Shown piece by piece: positions 1 through 10,718 of a DNA stretch of 64,000 nt. Source of the DNA: AC-37 sp036389835 (GTDB taxonomy: Bacteria; Actinomycetota; Thermoleophilia; Solirubrobacterales; Thermoleophilaceae). The translations under genes and the position numbers were made by a program. The notes under the pieces were generated by a model. That model was not told the origin of the DNA, did not search any database, and saw nothing but the letters and a program-made list of their open reading frames with translations. Numbering within the stretch: position 1 is the stretch's first letter; each line of letters opens with the position of its first letter. The stretch lies in contig DASVWC010000069.1 of assembly GCA_036389835.1 (NCBI GenBank), forward strand, positions 1 through 64,000, given 5' to 3'.

Positions 1-1
1 C

Positions 2-217
2 CTCGGCTCGACCGGCCGGCCGGTCGTGGGCGTCGAGGCGATCGACTCCGACCCGAGCCAGATCGGCTTCTACGAGGACCGGATGCCGGCGAGCGTGGAC
101 TCGGTCGACACGCCCGCCGGCCGGATCGCCCTGGTCCTGACCCTGGCCGGCGCCCGCGGCAGCTTCGGGTTCAAGGACTCGGCGGACGCGCCGCTGCCAG
201 AGCCCCGCGGCCGCTAG
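2..217 (+). CDS. MctB-like copper transporter, C-terminal end (partial)
   Basis: The frame is open from the left edge of the window, so only the last 71 residues are visible. They contain the block VDSVDTPAGRIALVLTLAG followed by a GSFGFKDSAD segment, which resembles the C-terminus of the actinobacterial outer-membrane/copper efflux protein MctB (Rv1698). In Mycobacterium tuberculosis the same gene lies immediately before pyrG, and here pyrG follows after one intervening gene. The call rests on this short tail plus synteny; the signal peptide and coiled-coil N-terminus lie outside the window. Confidence 0.6.
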   Translation, partial: LGSTGRPVVGVEAIDSDPSQIGFYEDRMPASVDSVDTPAGRIALVLTLAGARGSFGFKDSADAPLPEPRGR

Positions 218-247
218 ACCATCCGCGCCTCGCGGTACCTTCGGCGC

Positions 248-1076
248 GTGGAGTGGCTCCCCCTCGCGATCGCCTTCTCGCTCGCCGCCGTGACCGCTCC
301 ACCGCTCGTGCGGGGCCTCGCGGAGAGCGGCTTCGCACGCGAGAACTACCGCGGCGCCAGCGTCGCCTTCCCGGCCGGGATCGCCATTCCCGTCGTGGCC
401 CTCCTCGCGCTCGTCCCGCTCAGCCTGATCGCGGAGATCGCGGACGAGGAGGTGTTCAGGCCGGGTACGCACGCCGCCGTCACCTACGTCGTCGGGGTCG
501 CCCTGCTCGGCCTGCTCGACGACCTCGTCGGCAGCGACGCCCCCGCCCGCGGCTGGCGCGGCCACGCGCGGGCGGCGGCCTCGGGGCGGCTCTCCACCGG
601 CGCGATCAAGGCGGTCGGCTCGCTGGGGCTCGCCCTGTTCGCCCTGAGCGGCACGGGCGAGAACAGCGGCGAGTACCTGCTCGCGGTGGCCGTGCTCGTG
701 CTCGCCACCAACCTCTTCAACCTGCTCGACCTGCGCCCGGGGCGCTCGGCCAAGGCGCTCGTGCTGCTCGGCGCTGCGCTGAGCCTCGGCGCCATGGACG
801 CCGACCCGCTCTGGACGCTCGGGCTCTTCCTCGGCCCGATCCTCGTGCTCCTCCCGCTCGACCTCCGCGAGGTGGGGATGCTCGGCGACACCGGCTCCAA
901 CGCGGTCGGCGCGGCGGCGGGCCTCTGGCTCGTCCTCACCCTCTCGGTGCCGGCCCAGGCCGTCGCGCTCGCGATCATGGCGGCCCTCACGATCTATGGG
1001 GAGTTTCGGTCGATTGCCGCGGTGATCGACCGGACCCCCGGACTCCGTCATCTAGACTCACTCGGAAGGACTACGC

Positions 1077-1084
<8 letters not shown>
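248..1084 (+). CDS. MraY/WecA-type (PNPT family) glycosyl-1-phosphate transferase-like membrane protein
   Basis: A 278-aa polytopic membrane protein. It shows the family signature residues: an Asp pair at 91-92 (LLDDLVGS), an N-x2-N-x2-D block at about 155-161 followed by RPG, and GDTGSN at about 213-218. In this family these bind Mg2+ and the nucleotide-sugar phosphate while transferring sugar-1-phosphate to polyprenyl phosphate. It is shorter than MraY, so the substrate is unknown. GTG start 248 is preceded at 236-241 by TACCTT, a leaderless-type -10. The last 8 nt overlap pyrG, implying coupled expression. Confidence 0.7.
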
Positions 1085-2779
<1,695 letters not shown>

Positions 2780-2783
<4 letters not shown>

Positions 2784-3928
2784 GGCGCGCCGGCGCCGGC
2801 GAGCGCGAGCGGCTGCGCGCGGACTTCGTCGCCCTCTGCGAGATCGCGAGCCCGTCGTTCCACGAGCGCGCAGCCGCCGACTGGGTGGCGGCCCAGCTGC
2901 GCGCCCTGGGGCTCGAGGTCCACGAGGACGCGAGCGCCGGGGAGACCGGCTGCGACGCCGGCAACCTGCTCGCGCGCATTCCGGGCCCGCCCGGCGCCCG
3001 CACGGTCCTGCTCTGCTCGCACCTCGACACCGTCCCGCTCGCGGCCCCGGTCGAGGTCGTCGAGCGCGACGGGGTCCTCGTCAACGCCAACGAGGCGATC
3101 CTCGGCGCCGACAACAAGGCCGCCGTCGCGGCCTTCCTCGCGGTCGCCCGGCGCTTCGCCGACGAGCCGCCGCCCGCCGGCGTCGAGCTGCTCTTCACCA
3201 CGGCCGAGGAGCCGGGCCTGATCGGCGCGAAGGCGTTCGACCGCGGCACGCTGCGGTCCGAGCTCGGCTACGTCTTCGACCACGCCTCCCCGATCGGCGA
3301 GCTGGTGGTGGCCGCGCCGACCTACTACCGCGTCGACGCCGAGTTCCGCGGCCAGTCGGCGCACGCGGGCATCCGGCCCGAGGCCGGCCGCAGCGCGATC
3401 CTCGCCGCCGCTCAGGGAATCGCGCGGCTCGAGCTCGGCCGCATCGACGACCGCACCACCGCCAACGCGGGCACGATCGAGGGCGGCAGCGCCCGCAACG
3501 TGGTCGCCGAGCACTGCCGCGTCGCGCTCGAGACGCGCAGCCTCGACCACGACCGCGCCGCCGAGGCGCTGAACTCGATGATCGACGTGCTCACCGAGGC
3601 CGCGAGCGACGGCGAGTGCGACGTGGAGCTGACCGTGGAGGAGGTCTGCCGCGCGTACCGGCTCGCTCGCACCGCTCCCGTGGTGGAGATCGCCGCGAGC
3701 GCGCTCGGCGAGCTCGGCATCGAGGCGGTGCCGATCTCGACCGGCGGCGGCAGCGACGCGAGCGTGCTCCAGGCCCGCGGCCTGCCCTGCCTGAACGTGG
3801 CCAACGGCACCCTCGCGAATCACGAGCCGGACGAGCGCGTTAGCGTGCACGACTTGGAACTCGCGCTCGACCTCGCGCTGGGACTCGTCGTGCACGCCGC
3901 CGCCGGGCCCCCGGCAGCCACCGCGTGA
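2780..3928 (+). CDS. M20-family metallopeptidase (PepT/YqjE-like)
   Basis: 382 aa. M20 zinc-ligand motifs appear in order: HLDT (His about 81, Asp 83), GADNK (Asp about 111), AEEPG (Glu pair about 143-144), and a C-terminal His in NHEPDE. The dimerisation/lid domain lies between (about 180-290, with GQSAHAGI). It should be a cytosolic amino- or tripeptidase; the exact substrate cannot be read. The start is taken as TTG 2780 because it overlaps the pyrG stop as TTGA, and the domain begins directly after it with no ATG or GTG before the conserved N-terminal helix. Confidence 0.85.
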
Positions 3929-4962
3929 GCGCACTCGCGCTCCGGCGGGGCACCGTCTCCGCCGTCGAGGCGCCCGGGCCCCTGACCCGGCTCACGGTCG
4001 ACGTGGGCGGCGAGCAGCGCCCGGCGATCTCGTACGAGGGGCTGACCGGGCCGGTCGAGCCGGGCGACGACGTGGTGGTGAACGTTGCCGGTCGCGATCT
4101 CGGCCTGGGCAGCGGCGGCTTCGACATCGTGCACGTGAACCTCACGCGCGGGCTCGGCGGCACCGGGATCGAGGGCGCGCACGTGATGAAGCTCAACTAC
4201 TCGTCGCTCCAGCACGCGGTGCACCCGGTCGAGGAGCGCGCCGGCGGAGCCACCGAGCAGGTGCTCGGGGAGCTGCCGCTGCGCAAGCCGGTCGCCGTGA
4301 TCTCGCTGCACGGGCAGCTCCCGTGCGTGGCCTGGGCGGCGGCCCAGCGGCGGCCCGGGGTGAAGGCCGGCTTCGTGCAGACCGCGGGCGGCGCGCTCCC
4401 GGGGTCGCTCTCCGACGTGGTCCGCGACCTGATCGAGCGCGGCCTGCTCTGCGGCCACGTGACCGCCGCGCCGGCGTTCAACGGCGAGCACGAGGCGATC
4501 AGCGCGCCCGGGGCGATCCACGCCAGCCTGACGGCGCTCGGCTGGGACGCCTGCATCGCCGGGCCGGGCCCCGGGATCCTCGGATCCGCCACCGCGCTCG
4601 GCCACGGCGGCCTCGCGGGCCTCGACACCGCCCACGCCGCGATGTCGCTCGGCTGCCCGACGGTGGTCGTGCCGCGCATGTCGTCGGGCGATACGCGGCC
4701 GCGCCACCAGGGGCTCTCCCACCACACCGGCACGGTGCTCGAGCTGCTGCTCAGGCCGGCGCTCGTGGCGGTCCCGGCGGGGGCGCTGGTCAGCCTGCCC
4801 GGCGACCACGAGGCGCGCGCCGCGGAGGTGGACCTCGAGGGCTACGCCGAGTCGCAGCTCCCGGCACGCACGATGGGCCGCTCGATCGAGGAGGACGCGC
4901 TGTTCTTCCGCGCCGCGCTCGCGGGCGGGGCGGTGCTGGCCGAGGAGGTGGGGGCCCCTTGA
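3925..4962 (+). CDS. DUF3866 family protein
   Basis: 345 aa, matching the conserved uncharacterised DUF3866 family, which I know mainly from Thermoleophilia and other Gram-positives. It has an N-terminal beta-rich part (about 1-75, with VEPGDDVVVN) and a Gly-rich alpha/beta core including GPGPGILGSATALGHGG (about 212-228). It starts with GTG overlapping the previous stop (GTGA) and ends overlapping the Nudix gene (TTGA), so it belongs to the pyrG operon. No catalytic role is established. Confidence 0.8.
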   Translation: MSALALRRGTVSAVEAPGPLTRLTVDVGGEQRPAISYEGLTGPVEPGDDVVVNVAGRDLGLGSGGFDIVHVNLTRGLGGTGIEGAHVMKLNYSSLQHAVHPVEERAGGATEQVLGELPLRKPVAVISLHGQLPCVAWAAAQRRPGVKAGFVQTAGGALPGSLSDVVRDLIERGLLCGHVTAAPAFNGEHEAISAPGAIHASLTALGWDACIAGPGPGILGSATALGHGGLAGLDTAHAAMSLGCPTVVVPRMSSGDTRPRHQGLSHHTGTVLELLLRPALVAVPAGALVSLPGDHEARAAEVDLEGYAESQLPARTMGRSIEEDALFFRAALAGGAVLAEEVGAP

Positions 4963-5498
4963 CCTTCGAGCGCACCGGCGGCGAGGAGGCCTGGAGCGGC
5001 AAGATCATCACGGTCCGGGTCGACCGCTTCGTCCACGACGACGACGGCGAGGAGGTCGAGCGCGAGTTCGTCGAGCACCCCGGTGCCGTGGCGGTGGTCG
5101 CCCACGACGGCGAGACGCTCTACCTCGTACGCCAGCCGCGCGAGGCGGTGGGCGAGCAGGCGCTGCTCGAGATACCGGCGGGCAAGCTCGACGAGGAGGG
5201 GGAGGAGCCGCTCGACACGGCCAGGCGCGAGCTGATCGAGGAGATCGGCAAGGGCGCGCGCGAGTGGACGCGGCTGACCACGGCGCTGGCGTCGCCGGGC
5301 TTCACCGACGAGAAGTACCACCTGTACCTGGCCACCGGCCTCTACGACGCCGACCCCGACGAGGACCCGACGGAGAACGAGCGGATCGAGATCGTGGAGT
5401 GGCCGCTGGCGAAGCTCGACGAGGCGATCGAGCAGATCACCGACGCGAAGTCGCTGATCGGCCTGCTGTGGTTCAGGGCGTACATGCGCCACGATTGA
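4959..5498 (+). CDS. Nudix hydrolase, ADP-ribose pyrophosphatase-like
   Basis: 179 aa. The Nudix box runs from AGKLDEEGEEP into RRELIEEIG, giving the RE-x2-EE catalytic core; the loop between the first Gly and RE is one residue longer than the strict consensus, as is common in actinobacterial ADP-ribose pyrophosphatases. It is predicted to hydrolyse ADP-ribose or a related nucleoside diphosphate. TTG 4959 overlaps the preceding stop as TTGA and gives the expected N-terminal strand. The M. tuberculosis equivalent position is Rv1700, next to pyrG and xerD. Confidence 0.88.
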   Translation: MTFERTGGEEAWSGKIITVRVDRFVHDDDGEEVEREFVEHPGAVAVVAHDGETLYLVRQPREAVGEQALLEIPAGKLDEEGEEPLDTARRELIEEIGKGAREWTRLTTALASPGFTDEKYHLYLATGLYDADPDEDPTENERIEIVEWPLAKLDEAIEQITDAKSLIGLLWFRAYMRHD

Positions 5499-5501
5499 CG
5501 G

Positions 5502-6338
5502 GTGGTCACGTGCTACCTCCACCCCGATCGCGAGACGGGACGGAGGTGCGCGAGGTGCAGGCGCCCGGTCTGCCTGGACTGCCTCCTGAGCTTCGGCGTG
5601 GGGGCGGTGTGCGGCCGCTGCTACCACCGGCCCGGCAACCTGAGGAGCCGGATCGAGGACGTGCTCTGGATCGTGCGGTCGATCCCGTACGGGCCGCTGG
5701 TCACGCTCGGTCTGATCGCCGCGAACACCGCGGTGCTCGTCCTCCAGACGCGCGCTGCCGGAGCAGGGCTCTTCGACGTGAACCCCGGGTTCCGCGACGG
5801 CGCGCTGCACGCCGAGCTGATCGACTCAGGTGAGTCGTGGCGGATAGTCAGCGCCGGTTTCGTCCACGCCGACCCGGGCCACCTCTTCTCGAACATGTTC
5901 GCGCTGCTCCTCTGCGGGCGGCTGCTCGAGGCGGCGCTGTCGCGGCTGCAGCTCGGGCTGCTGTACCTGGTCGCCCTGATGGGCGGGTCACTGGGCGCGC
6001 TGATCCTCGACCCGTTCGTGTACACCGCCGGCGCCTCCGGCGCGATCTTCGGCCTGTTCGCCGGCGGCGCACTGCTGCTGCGGACGCGGGGCGGCTCGGG
6101 CGGGGGCGTTCTCTGGATCGTGCTGGGCCTCAGCCTGTCCCAGAACCTGGTCTACACGTTCCTCAGGGACGGCGTCTCGGTCGGCGGCCACGTCGGTGGC
6201 GCGCTGGTGGGCCTCGCCGCCGGTGCCGTCATGTCGGAGGTCGGCCCGGCCAAGCGCCTGCCGCACCACGCGTCGGCAGCGCTGGTCTTCGGGATGAGCT
6301 GGGCGGTGTTCGCGGCGGCACTGCTGGCCGCGGGCTAG
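5502..6338 (+). CDS. Rhomboid family intramembrane serine protease with N-terminal zinc-finger
   Basis: 278 aa. The first 40 residues hold a B-box-like Cys/His cluster (CYLHPD, CARC, CLDC, CGRC). Six or so hydrophobic segments follow, with rhomboid landmarks: HADPGHLFSN (about 122), catalytic Ser in GASGAIFG (about 178) and His in GGHVGG (about 229). It is an inner-membrane protease of unknown substrate. GTG 5502 lies three bases after the Nudix stop, so it is the last gene of the pyrG operon before a strong hairpin. Confidence 0.9.
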   Translation: MVTCYLHPDRETGRRCARCRRPVCLDCLLSFGVGAVCGRCYHRPGNLRSRIEDVLWIVRSIPYGPLVTLGLIAANTAVLVLQTRAAGAGLFDVNPGFRDGALHAELIDSGESWRIVSAGFVHADPGHLFSNMFALLLCGRLLEAALSRLQLGLLYLVALMGGSLGALILDPFVYTAGASGAIFGLFAGGALLLRTRGGSGGGVLWIVLGLSLSQNLVYTFLRDGVSVGGHVGGALVGLAAGAVMSEVGPAKRLPHHASAALVFGMSWAVFAAALLAAG

Positions 6339-6362
6339 GGGGGAGGGTCAGACCCTCCCCCC
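6338..6362. terminator. GC-rich palindrome after the rhomboid gene
   Basis: A 12-bp perfect inverted repeat around one central base (gggggg-agggtc / gaccct-cccccc), starting at the last base of the rhomboid stop codon and followed by ttct. It can fold into a 9-bp stem with a 7-nt loop. It lies between convergent genes, so it may terminate both; its core GGGTCAGACCC also recurs in the repeats that follow. Confidence 0.55.
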
Positions 6363-6411
6363 TTCTCACCCCTCCGCGCGCAGCCGCCCAGCGATCCCGC
6401 TCTGCGAGCGG

Positions 6412-6476
6412 GATCGCGCCGGGGTCAGACCCTCACCCGGAGACCGATCGCGCCGGGGTCAGACCCTCACCCGGAG
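6412..6476. repeat. Two direct copies of a 31-bp GGGTCAGACCC-containing repeat
   Basis: Identical 31-bp copies lie at 6412-6442 and 6446-6476, three bases apart. Each contains the near-palindrome ggggtcagaccct, the same core as the hairpin at 6338-6362. The second copy supplies the stop codon and last residues of the acyl-CoA dehydrogenase on the minus strand. GGGTCAGACCC-type units are REP-like in appearance. Confidence 0.8.
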
Positions 6477-8536
6477 GCGCCGACCGTCTCCGGCTCGCCC
6501 GAGTCGAGCGGCTCGCCGCCACTCGCGGCGGAGTCCGCTCCGTTCGCCGCCGGCTCCGCTCCGCTACTGGAGTCCGCGCCGCTCGCGCCCGAGTCCGCGC
6601 CGGTCGCGGTCTCCGCGCCGCTCGCGCCGGCCTCCGCGCCGCTCGCACCGGCCTCCGCGCCGCTCGCCTCCGGCTGGCCCGCCACCTGCGGAGCGTCGCC
6701 CGACTGCTCGAGGATGCCCTCCTCGAGCCACTCGAAGCGGCCGTCCAGCACCCGCTGCGCGGTCTTGTAGTTCGCGTCGTCGTCGTTCTTCCAGATCGCG
6801 TCGAACAGCGAGTCCACGCGGCGGCGGGCCTGCTTCGCGAACAGGTCCGCCAGCTCGTAGGCCGAGTCGCCGCGCTCCGGGTTCTCGCGCTTGATCGTGT
6901 CCGCGTAGACGACCGCCGAGGCGATCGCGAACAGCTCGGCGCCGATGTCCACGATCCGGCCGAGCACCGCCTGCTTGCGCTCGAGGCCCGCCTGGTAGCG
7001 GGTCATCGCGTAGAACGTCGTGCGCGCGAGCTTGCGCGACGAACGCTCCACGAAGCGCAGGTGCGGAGCGAGCGAGCCGAGCTCCTCGTAGGAGCCGGGC
7101 CGCTGGCCCTCGCCGCTGACGAGCTGCGGCAGCCACCTGGCGTAGAACTTGCCCGCCTCGACCGCGACCTTCGCCTTCTCCTTCAGGTCGCCGTCGCCCT
7201 CGAGGATCTCACCGGCCACCTCGAGGTGCTTGTCCACCGCCTCGCGCGCGATCAGCAGGTGCATGATCTCGGTCGAGCCCTCGAAGATGCGATTGATGCG
7301 CATGTCGCGCATCGCCTGCTCGACGGGGATCGGCTTCTCGCCGCGCGCGAGCAGCGACTCGGCCGTCTCGTAGCCGCGCCCGCCGCGCACCTGGATCAGC
7401 TCGTCCACGACCTGCCAGCCGAGCTCCGAGCCGTACAGCTTCGCGATCGCGGCCTCGATCCGGATGTCGTTCTTCTTGTCGTCGGCGAGGCGGCCGGAGA
7501 CGTCGACGACCGCCTCGAGGCCGAACGCGCTCGCCGCGATGAACGCGATCTTCTGGGCGACCGCGTCGTGCTTGCCGACCGGCTGGCCCCACTGCACGCG
7601 CTCGGTCGACCACTCGCGCGCGACCCTCGTCGCCCACTTCGAGATGCCCACGCAGATCGCCGGCAGCGCGAGCCGCCCGGTGTTGAGGGTGCTGAGGGCG
7701 ATCTTGAGGCCTTGGCCCTCCTTCCCGATCACGTTCTCCTTCGGCACGAACACGTTCTCGAGCCGGGTCACGGAGTTCTCGATCCCGCGCAGGCCCATGA
7801 ACGAGTTGCGGTGCTCGACGGTGACCCCGTCGCTGTCGTACTCGAGCACGAACGCGGTGATGCCGCCGCGGTGGCCCTCGCTCTTCGGCACCTGCGCCAT
7901 GACCACCACGACGTCGGCGATCGCCCCGTTCGTGGCCCACAGCTTGAGCCCGTTGAGCACGTAGCCGTCCTCGGTCGGCTCGGCGATCGTGCCGAGGCGC
8001 GCCGGGTCGGAGCCCACGTCGGGCTCGGTCAGCAGGAAGGCGGAGACGTGGTCCTTCGCGACGAGCGGGAGCCACCTCTGCTTCTGCTCCTCGGAGCCGA
8101 ACAGCAGCAGCGGCTCGGCGACGCCGATCGACTGGTGCGCCGAGAGCAGCGTCGAGAGGGCCGAGTGCGAGCTGCCCGCCAGCGCGAGCGCCTTGTTGTA
8201 GTAGACCTGCGAGAGGCCGAGCCCGCCGTACTGCTCGGGGACCTTCATGCCGAGCGCGCCGAGGTCCTTGAGACCCTGGATCACCTCGTCGGGGATCTTC
8301 GCGTCGCGCTCGATCTGGAGCGGGTCGACGTGCTCCTCCAGGAACGCGGTGAGCCGCTCGAGGAAGCGCTCGCCGCGCTCCACGGCCGCGGCGTCGAGCG
8401 GCGGCTGCGGGTGGATCAGGTCGAGCCGGAAGTTGCCGAGGAACAGCTCCTTGCCGAAGCTCGGGAGCTTCCACTCGCTCTCGCGCGCCGCCTCGGCGAC
8501 CTCTCGCGCCTCACGCTCACTTACGTTGCCCGCCAT
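6467..8536 (-). CDS. Acyl-CoA dehydrogenase family protein with repetitive C-terminal tail
   Basis: 689 aa. The flavin-dependent acyl-CoA dehydrogenase core occupies about 30-430: N-terminal helical domain, middle beta domain with LTEPDVGSD and a substrate-binding region, and C-terminal helices with the catalytic Glu (about 418) in RIFEGSTEIM. A further helical extension of about 190 residues gives it the layout of VLCAD/ACAD9-like enzymes. The last 65 residues are a low-complexity Ala/Ser/Gly/Glu tail. It should oxidise a fatty acyl-CoA at the alpha-beta bond. I prefer ATG 8536 (MAGNVSERE) because the longer frame lacks domain support; GAGAGGGG lies upstream. Confidence 0.9.
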   Translation of the reverse strand: MAGNVSEREAREVAEAARESEWKLPSFGKELFLGNFRLDLIHPQPPLDAAAVERGERFLERLTAFLEEHVDPLQIERDAKIPDEVIQGLKDLGALGMKVPEQYGGLGLSQVYYNKALALAGSSHSALSTLLSAHQSIGVAEPLLLFGSEEQKQRWLPLVAKDHVSAFLLTEPDVGSDPARLGTIAEPTEDGYVLNGLKLWATNGAIADVVVVMAQVPKSEGHRGGITAFVLEYDSDGVTVEHRNSFMGLRGIENSVTRLENVFVPKENVIGKEGQGLKIALSTLNTGRLALPAICVGISKWATRVAREWSTERVQWGQPVGKHDAVAQKIAFIAASAFGLEAVVDVSGRLADDKKNDIRIEAAIAKLYGSELGWQVVDELIQVRGGRGYETAESLLARGEKPIPVEQAMRDMRINRIFEGSTEIMHLLIAREAVDKHLEVAGEILEGDGDLKEKAKVAVEAGKFYARWLPQLVSGEGQRPGSYEELGSLAPHLRFVERSSRKLARTTFYAMTRYQAGLERKQAVLGRIVDIGAELFAIASAVVYADTIKRENPERGDSAYELADLFAKQARRRVDSLFDAIWKNDDDANYKTAQRVLDGRFEWLEEGILEQSGDAPQVAGQPEASGAEAGASGAEAGASGAETATGADSGASGADSSSGAEPAANGADSAASGGEPLDSGEPETVGASG
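6609..6671. repeat. Three 21-bp tandem repeats coding the ACAD tail
   Basis: Three units of 21 bp (6609-6629, 6630-6650, 6651-6671) differ at only a few bases and encode a GASGAEA-type heptad on the minus strand. Slippage over them would change tail length in steps of seven residues. Confidence 0.8.
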
Positions 8537-8637
8537 GTCATGCCCCTCTCGTTCAAGTTCGGTACCAGTGCAAGTACCCAACTGACAGCCCGATTGCACA
8601 GCCAGGGGAAGCGTGGGCGCGCCCGAACACCCCGACC

Positions 8638-9582
8638 GTGTCGACGATCACGCATATCGCCGAGGCCCGCCCGTACGAGCACCTGGTCCTCGACTTCATC
8701 GCCTACCTCGAGTTCGAGCGCGGCCTCTCGCGCAACACGCTCGAGGCCTACCGCTCCGATCTGCTCCAGTTCGGGCGCTTCCTCGAGGCGCGCCAGCGCG
8801 GCGCGGCCGACGCCACGAGCGCCGACGTCTCGGACTTCCTCGCCGAGCTCGCCGAGGGCGACGGCAACGGCCGCGCGCCCGCCTCGCCGGCCACGATCCA
8901 CCGCAAGGCCGCCTGCCTGCGCTCCTTCTACCGCCACCTGCGCCGCGAGGGCGTGCGCGACTCCGACCCGATGGCGACGATCGCCGGCCCGCGCCGTGGC
9001 CAGCGGCTCCCCAAGGTCCTCTCGCGCGGCGAGGTCGGCAAGCTGCTCGAACAGCCGAAGGGAACCGAGCCGGCGGCCCTGCGCGACCGCGCCCTGCTGG
9101 AGCTCATGTACGCGTGCGGCCTGCGCGCGTCGGAGGCGATCGGGATCGAGGTCGGCGACGTGGACCTCGAGGAGGGCGTACTGCGCGCCCGCGGCAAGGG
9201 CTCGAAGGAGCGTGTCGTGCCGGTCGGCTCGAAGGCGGTCGACGCGGTGCGCCGCTACCTCGAGCGCGGGCGCCCAGTGCTCGCCCGCGGCCACCCGGTC
9301 ACCCCGCTGTTCCTGAACTTCCGCGGCGAGGGGCTGACCCGCCAGGGGCTCTACAAGATCGTGCGCCGCCACGCGGCCAGCGCCGGACTGGCCGACCGGA
9401 TGAGCCCGCACACGCTGCGCCACACGTTCGCGACGCACCTGCTGGCCGGCGGCTGCGACCTGCGCTCGGTCCAGGAGATGCTCGGCCACGCGGACGTGGC
9501 CACGACCCAGCTCTACACGCACCTCACGAGCCAGCGGCTCAAGGACGTGTACTTCCGCGCGCATCCCCGCGCCACGGCCTGA
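8638..9582 (+). CDS. xerD: Site-specific tyrosine recombinase XerD
   Basis: 314 aa. It has an N-terminal SAM-like core-binding domain (about 15-105) and a catalytic domain with all key residues: Arg in CGLRASE, Lys in GKGSKER, His-x2-Arg in HTLRHTF, His in GHAD, and nucleophile Tyr in LYTHL. It resolves chromosome dimers with XerC at dif. The position near pyrG and Nudix matches Rv1701. GTG 8638 is the first start compatible with the domain; the gene is divergent from the acyl-CoA dehydrogenase. Confidence 0.95.
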   Translation: MSTITHIAEARPYEHLVLDFIAYLEFERGLSRNTLEAYRSDLLQFGRFLEARQRGAADATSADVSDFLAELAEGDGNGRAPASPATIHRKAACLRSFYRHLRREGVRDSDPMATIAGPRRGQRLPKVLSRGEVGKLLEQPKGTEPAALRDRALLELMYACGLRASEAIGIEVGDVDLEEGVLRARGKGSKERVVPVGSKAVDAVRRYLERGRPVLARGHPVTPLFLNFRGEGLTRQGLYKIVRRHAASAGLADRMSPHTLRHTFATHLLAGGCDLRSVQEMLGHADVATTQLYTHLTSQRLKDVYFRAHPRATA

Positions 9583-9586
9583 CCCG

Positions 9587-9592
9587 TAACCT
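9587..9592 (+). promoter_or_regulatory. -10 box for mutM (leaderless type)
   Basis: TAACCT ends 8 nt before the mutM GTG, leaving no room for a ribosome binding site; transcription should begin at or next to the start codon. Confidence 0.5.
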
Positions 9593-9600
9593 CGGGTCCC

Positions 9601-10437
9601 GTGCCCGAGCTGCCCGAGGTAGAGACGATCCGCCGCCACCTGGCGCCGGTGGTCGAGGGCGCGCGCGTGGACGCCCTCTCGATCCTCGACCCGCGCTGGT
9701 GCGACCCGGCCGGGCCGGAGGAGCTCGCCGCGGCCGTGGAGGGGCGGACCGTGGAGCGCCTCGACCGGCGCGGCAAGTGGCTGATCTGGGAGCTGGCCGG
9801 CGAGGTCCACCTCGTCATGCACCTGCGGATGACCGGCAACCTCATCCTCGCCGAGGAGGCGCCCTACACGCGCGTGCGGGTCCGGCTCGGCTCCGGCGAG
9901 CACGTGCTGTTCACCGACCCGCGCCGCTTCGGCACCGGCGTCGTGCTGCTGGGCGACGCGGCGCGCGACGACTACTTCTCGACCCGCGTAGGGGTGGAGC
10001 CGCTCGGGCCGGACTTCACCGCCGACGCGCTGCGCGACGCGGCGCGCGGGCGCAGGCAGCCGGTGAAGGCCTTCCTCCTCTCGCAGGAGCGCGTCGCCGG
10101 GGTCGGCAACATCTACGCGGACGAGGCGCTGTTCCGGGCGCGGATCCATCCGCTGCGACCGGTCGGCACGCTGAGGCGCGCCCAGGTCGAGGAGCTGCAC
10201 GGCGCGGTCATCCGCGTGCTCAACGACGGGATCGACTCGAAGGGCGCCTCGATCGACGACTTCCGCAACCCCGACGGCGCCAAGGGCTCCTTCCAAGACC
10301 GCTTCCTCGTGCACCTGCGCGAGGGCGAGCCCTGCGTGCGCTGCGGGGCAGCGATCCGCAAGCTGCGCGCCGCCGGCCGTGGCACCTACGTCTGCCCGCG
10401 CTGCCAGCGGGCGCCGCGCGCGGCGGCGCGGCGCTAG
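9601..10437 (+). CDS. mutM: Formamidopyrimidine-DNA glycosylase
   Basis: 278 aa. The mature N-terminus PELPEVE carries the catalytic Pro2/Glu3 after Met removal. A helix-two-turn-helix region (about 130-230) with VGNIYADEALF and a C-terminal zinc finger (CVRC ... CPRC, about 245-270) complete the Fpg layout. It excises oxidised purines such as 8-oxoguanine and nicks the strand. GTG 9601 is fixed by the invariant N-terminus. Its last four bases overlap the convergent glutaredoxin gene. Confidence 0.97.
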   Translation: MPELPEVETIRRHLAPVVEGARVDALSILDPRWCDPAGPEELAAAVEGRTVERLDRRGKWLIWELAGEVHLVMHLRMTGNLILAEEAPYTRVRVRLGSGEHVLFTDPRRFGTGVVLLGDAARDDYFSTRVGVEPLGPDFTADALRDAARGRRQPVKAFLLSQERVAGVGNIYADEALFRARIHPLRPVGTLRRAQVEELHGAVIRVLNDGIDSKGASIDDFRNPDGAKGSFQDRFLVHLREGEPCVRCGAAIRKLRAAGRGTYVCPRCQRAPRAAARR

Positions 10438-10700
10438 GCGGCGCTCAGCAGCGAGTCGAGCTGGCCCGAGCGGTCGGCCGCCAGCAGCTCGCGGAAGCCG
10501 CCGATCGAGCGCTCGCCCACCAGGACCTGGGGAAACGTCATCTGGCCGGTGCGGGCCACGAGGTCGGCGCGCCCGTCGGCGTCCTTGGCCAGGTTGACCT
10601 CCTCGAAGGGCACTCCGCGGCTCTGCAGGAGGGCCTTCGCCTGACGGCAGAAGCCGCACGGCTCGGTGGTGTACACGATGACGTTCGTGGTGTCCGGCAT
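10434..10700 (-). CDS. Glutaredoxin-like thiol-disulfide protein
   Basis: 88 aa, a single thioredoxin-fold domain with the dithiol motif CGFC at about 15-18, cis-Pro in TFPQV and the GG pair in IGGF. This is the glutaredoxin/mycoredoxin/NrdH pattern, so it probably reduces mixed disulfides in the cytosol. It is convergent with mutM (4-bp overlap) and divergent from recO, the two starts being less than 20 bp apart. Confidence 0.88.
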   Translation of the reverse strand: MPDTTNVIVYTTEPCGFCRQAKALLQSRGVPFEEVNLAKDADGRADLVARTGQMTFPQVLVGERSIGGFRELLAADRSGQLDSLLSAA

Positions 10701-10718
10701 GTGCGAAAAAGTCTAGGA

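Noticed and set aside
5837..9316. A 1,159-aa plus-strand frame across the rhomboid, acyl-CoA dehydrogenase and xerD region
   Set aside because: It is antisense to a clear acyl-CoA dehydrogenase and out of frame with both plus-strand genes; composition is typical of GC-rich shadows.
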